Below, piece after piece: positions 60,401 through 64,000 of a DNA stretch of 64,000 nucleotides (within the stretch, counting starts at the first letter, position 1; each line of letters starts with the position of its first letter). Source of the stretch: Lepturacanthus savala (Eukaryota; Chordata; Actinopteri; Scombriformes; Trichiuridae); contig CM060464.1 of assembly GCA_030544235.1 (NCBI GenBank), positions 33,685,602 to 33,749,601 on the forward strand, in the 5' to 3' direction. A program made the position numbers and the translations under genes. The notes beneath the pieces were generated by a model. It saw nothing but the letters and a program-made list of their open reading frames with translations. It was not told the origin of the DNA and searched no databases.

Positions 60401-63045
60401 TTGGATCAGAAATTCACCTGGAAAAGCTATTGTTTTCATGTGGTTTGTGTTTTAAAGTTTTTATTGCTCCATTTGCATTCTCTCGGTCTGAAGAGCACAA
60501 AAAGACAAAATGCTATGTAGACCTAAATCAGTACAATATTTTTATAGAAAATCTTATTTACCTTTTACTTTATGTGAAATGGTATAGTTTTGGATCAGAA
60601 ATTCACCTGGAAAAGCTATTGTTTTCATGTGGTTTGTGTTTTAAAGTTTTTATTGCTCCATTTGCATTCTCTCGGTCTGAAGAGCACAAAAAGACAAAAT
60701 GCTATGTAGGCCTAAATCAGTACAATATTTTTATAAACAATCTTATTTACCTTTTACTATATGTAAAATGGTATAGTTTGGGATCAGAAATTCACCTGGA
60801 AAAGCTATTGTTTTCATGTGGTTTGTGTTTTAAAGTTTTTATTGCTCCATTTGCATTCTCTCGGTCTGAAGAGCACAAAAAGACAAAATGCTATGTAGGC
60901 CTAAATCAGTACAATATTTTTACAGAAAATCTCATTTACCATTTACTATATGTGAAATGGTATAGTTTTGGATTAGAAATTCACCGGGAAAAACTATTGT
61001 TTTCATGTGGTTTGTGTTTTAAAGTTTTTATTGCTCCATATGCATTCTCTCGGTCTGAAGAGCACAAAAAGACAAAATGCTATGTAGACCTAAATCAGTA
61101 CAATATTTTTAGAGAAAATCTTATTTACCTTTTACTTTATGTGAAATGGTATAGTTTTGGATCAGAAATTCACCTGGAAAAGCTATTGTTTTCATGTGGT
61201 TTGTGTTTTAAAGTTTTTATTGCTCCATATGCATTCTCTCGGTCTGAAGAGCACAAAAAGACAAAAAGCTATGTAGGCCTAAATAAGTACAATATTTTTA
61301 TAAACAATCTTATTTACCTTTTACTATATGTAAAATGGTATAGTTTGGGATCAGAAATTCACCTGGAAAAGCTATTGTTTTCATGTGGTTTGTGTTTTAA
61401 AGTTTTTATTGCTCCATTTGCATTCTCTCGGTCTGAAGAGCACAAAAAGACAAAATGCTATGTAGGCCTAAATCAGTACAATATTTTTATAGAAAATCTT
61501 ATTTACCTTTTACTTTATGAGAAGTGGTATAGTTTTGGAACAGAAATTCACCTGGAAAAGCTATTGTTTTCATGTGGTTTGTGTTTTAAAGTTTTTATTG
61601 CTCCATTTGCATTCTCTCGGTCTGAAGAGCACAAAAAGACAAAATGCTTTGTAGGCCTAAATCAGTACAATATTTTTACAGAAAATCTCATTTACCATTT
61701 ACTATATGTGAAATGGTATAGTTTTGGATTAGAAATTCACCTGGAAAAACTATTGTTTTCATGTGGTTTGTGTTTTAAAGTTTTTATTGCTCCATATGCA
61801 TTCTCTCGGTCTGAAGAGCACAAAAAGACAAAATGCTATGTAGACCTAAATCAGTACAATATTTTTAGAGAAAATCTTATTTACCTTTTACTTTATGTGA
61901 AATGGTATAGTTTTGGATCAGAAATTCACCTGGAAAAGCTATTGTTTTCATGTGGTTTGTGTTTTAAAGTTTTTATTGCTCCATATGCATTCTCTCGGTC
62001 TGAAGAGCACAAAAAGACAAAAAGCCATGTAGGCCTAAATAAGTACAATATTTTTATAAACAATCTTATTTACCTTTTACTATATGTAAAATGGTATAGT
62101 TTGGGATCAGAAATTCACCTGGAAAAGCTATTGTTTTCATGTGGTTTGTGTTTTAAAGTTTTTATTGCTCCATATGCATTCTCTCGGTCTGAAGAGCACA
62201 AAAAGACAAAATGCTATGTAGACCTAAATCAGTACAATATTTTTATAGAAAATCTTATTTACCTTTTACTTTATGTGAAATGGTATAGTTTTGGATCAGA
62301 AATTCACCTGGAAAAGCTATTGTTTTCATGTGGTTTGTGTTTTAAAGTTTTTATTGCTCCATTTGCATTCTCTCGGTCTGAAGAGCACAAAAAGACAAAA
62401 TGCTATGTAGGCCTAAATCAGTACAATATTTTTACAGAAAATCTCATTTACCATTTACTATATGTGAAATGGTATAGTTTTGGATTAGAAATTCACCTGG
62501 AAAGACTATTGTTTTCATGTGGTTTGTGTTTTAAAGTTTTTATTGCTCCATATGCATTCTCTCGGTCTGAAGAGCACAAAAAGACAAAATGCTATGTAGG
62601 CCTAAATCAGTACAATATTTTTACAGAAAATCTCATTTACCATTTACTATATGTAAAATGGTATAGTTTTGGATCAGAAATTCACCTGGAAAAGCTATTG
62701 TTTTCATGTGGTTTGTGTTTTAAAGTTTTTATTGCTCCATATGCATTCTCTCGGTCTGAAGAGCACAAAAAGACAAAATGCTATGTAGACCTAAATCAGT
62801 ACAATATTTTTATAGAAAATCTTATTTACCTTTTACTTTATGTGAAATGGTATAGTTTTGGATCAGAAATTCACCTGGAAAAGCTATTGTTTTCATGTGG
62901 TTTGTGTTTTAAAGTTTTTATTGCTCCATTTGCATTCTCTCGGTCTGAAGAGCACAAAAAGACAAAATGCTATGTAGGCCTAAATCAGTACAATTTTTTT
63001 TACAGAAAATCTTATTTACCTTTTACTTTATGTGAAATGGTATAG
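51400..63045 (+). other. 11.6-kb stop-free frame through the satellite (not considered a gene)
   Basis: From the base after an in-frame TAG (51,397-51,399) to the stop at 63,043-63,045 one frame is open for about 3,880 codons, because the 63-codon monomer has no stop in this frame. The only ATG in the frame is at 51,508-51,510. The frame closes after an extra T near 62,995. Repeat-unit differences change amino acids at nearly every diagnostic site (for example Phe/Tyr, Cys/Ser, Gly/Asp, Gln/Lys), there is no splice or promoter context, and sister copies contain stops and frameshifts. I infer a by-product of monomer length, not a protein. Confidence 0.8.
59713..59820 (+). repeat. Truncated satellite monomer (108 bp)
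   Basis: This copy runs normally to CATTCTCT, then joins TATATTTATGTGAAATGG of the next monomer, losing 81 bp. It is the only large internal deletion I see in the forward array, and it keeps the frame by chance or because 81 is divisible by 3. Confidence 0.85.
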
Positions 63046-64000
63046 TTTTGGATCAGAAATTCACCTGGAAAAGCTATTGTTTTCATGTGGTTTGTGTTTT
63101 AAAGTTTTTATTGCTCCATTTGCATTCTCTCGGTCTGAAGAGCACAAAAAGACAAAATGCTATGTAGGCCTAAATCAGTACAATATTTTTACAGAAAATC
63201 TCATTTACCATTTACTATATGTGAAATGGTATAGTTTTGGATTAGAAATTCACCTGGAAAAACTATTGTTTTCATGTGGTTTGTGTTTTAAAGTTTTTAT
63301 TGCTCCATATGCATTCTCTCGGTCTGAATAGCACAAAAAGACAAAATGCTATGTAGACCTAAATCAGTACAATATTTTTAGAGAAAATCTTATTTACCTT
63401 TTACTTTATGTGAAATGGTATAGTTTTGGATCAGAAATTCACCTGGAAAAGCTATTGTTTTCATGTGGTTTGTGTTTTAAAGTTTTTATTGCTCCATTTG
63501 CATTCTCTCGGTCTGAAGAGCACAAAAAGACAAAATGCTATGTAGGCCTAAATCAGTACAATATTTTTACAGAAAATCTCATTTACCATTTACTATATGT
63601 GAAATGGTATAGTTTTGGATTAGAAATTCACCGGGAAAAACTATTGTTTTCATGTGGTTTGTGTTTTAAAGTTTTTATTGCTCCATATGCATTCTCTCGG
63701 TCTGAAGAGCACAAAAAGACAAAATGCTATGTAGACCTAAATCAGTACAATATTTTTAGAGAAAATCTTATTTACCTTTTACTTTATGTGAAATGGTATA
63801 GTTTTGGATCAGAAATTCACCTGGAAAAGCTATTGTTTTCATGTGGTTTGTGTTTTAAAGTTTTTATTGCTCCATATGCATTCTCTCGGTCTGAAGAGCA
63901 CAAAAAGACAAAAAGCTATGTAGGCCTAAATAAGTACAATATTTTTATAAACAATCTTATTTACCTTTTACTATATGTAAAATGGTATAGTTTGGGATCA

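Larger units (their letters stand above)
16761..64000 (+). repeat. Satellite array, 189-bp monomer, about 250 head-to-tail copies
   Basis: The monomer contains, in order, ATGTGAAATGGTATAG, GAAATTCACCTGGAAAA, TTTTCATGTGGTTTGTG, TTTTTATTGCTCCAT, CTCTCGGTCTGAAGAGCAC, GTAGGCCTAAATCAGTAC and ACAGAAAATCT. A representative copy has 60 G+C of 189 (32%). 47.24 kb divided by 189 is 250. Copies differ at a limited set of diagnostic sites: TTTTGGA/TTTGGGA, TCAGAA/TTAGAA, CCATTT/CCATAT, AAATGC/AAAAGC, GGCCTA/GACCTA, AATCAG/AATAAG, and four versions of the ACAGAAAATCTC segment. The array is unfinished at the right edge. The size and organisation fit a centromeric or pericentromeric satellite; location is inference. 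Confidence 0.97.

Noticed and set aside
16728..63331. Many long reading frames (up to 3,869 codons) that could be called repeat-protein genes
   Set aside because: They start only at TTG or GTG, lack ATG, are the same 63-codon satellite monomer read through, and carry copied stops and frameshifts. No splice, promoter or domain evidence supports translation.
16761..64000. CRISPR-like regular repetition
   Set aside because: Units are 189 bp and contiguous, with no unique spacers. The host is eukaryotic, so this is satellite DNA.

Overview
The window looks like vertebrate, most likely teleost fish, genomic DNA. Two parts differ sharply: a TE-rich flank (1 to about 15,884) and a very large satellite array (15,885 to 64,000) that runs off the right end. 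The fish assignment is an inference. It rests on hAT-type termini of kinds common in teleosts, fish-like endogenous retrovirus (ERV) fragments, LINE tails, and a small gene with a P2X7-type cysteine-rich C-terminal domain. I see no prokaryotic features.

Left flank. 1-937 holds nothing I recognise. A 265-bp TA-flanked MITE lies at 940-1204. The 5' part of a minus-strand hAT-like transposon, with a possible first coding exon, is at 2099-2518. A broken minus-strand ERV gag/protease remnant is at 3209-4504. Two hAT terminal fragments lie at about 4960-5119 and 5640-5854, and a three-copy telomere-like repeat is at 5904-5926. A three-exon gene model encoding 160 aa (6092-7234) has clean GT-AG introns, an Arg/Gly-rich segment and a C-terminal Cys-rich domain. 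Next is a promoter-like region (perfect CRE, YY1-type motif) whose presumed 5' UTR exon is split by a 1,495-bp hAT-like insertion (7557-9051) with a perfect 8-bp target duplication; the exon resumes and ends at a consensus donor at 9187/9188.

Retroelement cluster, 10,500-15,385. It contains a plus-strand reverse transcriptase (RT) scrap, the 3' end of an L1-type ORF2 on the minus strand, and a decayed minus-strand ERV. The ERV has an LTR at 14,016-14,577, a primer binding site matching tRNA-Tyr, nucleocapsid/protease scraps and an integrase piece. It is invaded by a solo LTR of the same family in the opposite orientation (12,528-13,025, TSD CTATC). A plus-strand LINE 3' end follows at about 14,720-15,385.

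Satellite. The monomer is 189 bp and about 32% G+C. The array starts with about 4.4 divergent monomers on the minus strand (15,885-16,714), flips at a palindromic junction (16,715-16,760), then continues for about 250 head-to-tail monomers on the plus strand. Interior monomers are highly homogenised and fall into a few classes arranged as nested higher-order repeats: a 4-monomer motif, 8/9-monomer and 23/24-monomer blocks, and a roughly 6.05-kb, 32-monomer superunit present twice in tandem. Because 189 is divisible by 3 and one frame lacks stops, the array carries open stretches up to 11.6 kb. These have essentially no ATG, carry frameshifts and stops copied between blocks, and vary mostly at amino-acid-changing positions, so I treat them as non-coding satellite. 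The most interesting content is the array itself: a unique-DNA/satellite boundary with an inverted edge and readable unequal-crossover joints, plausibly (peri)centromeric.
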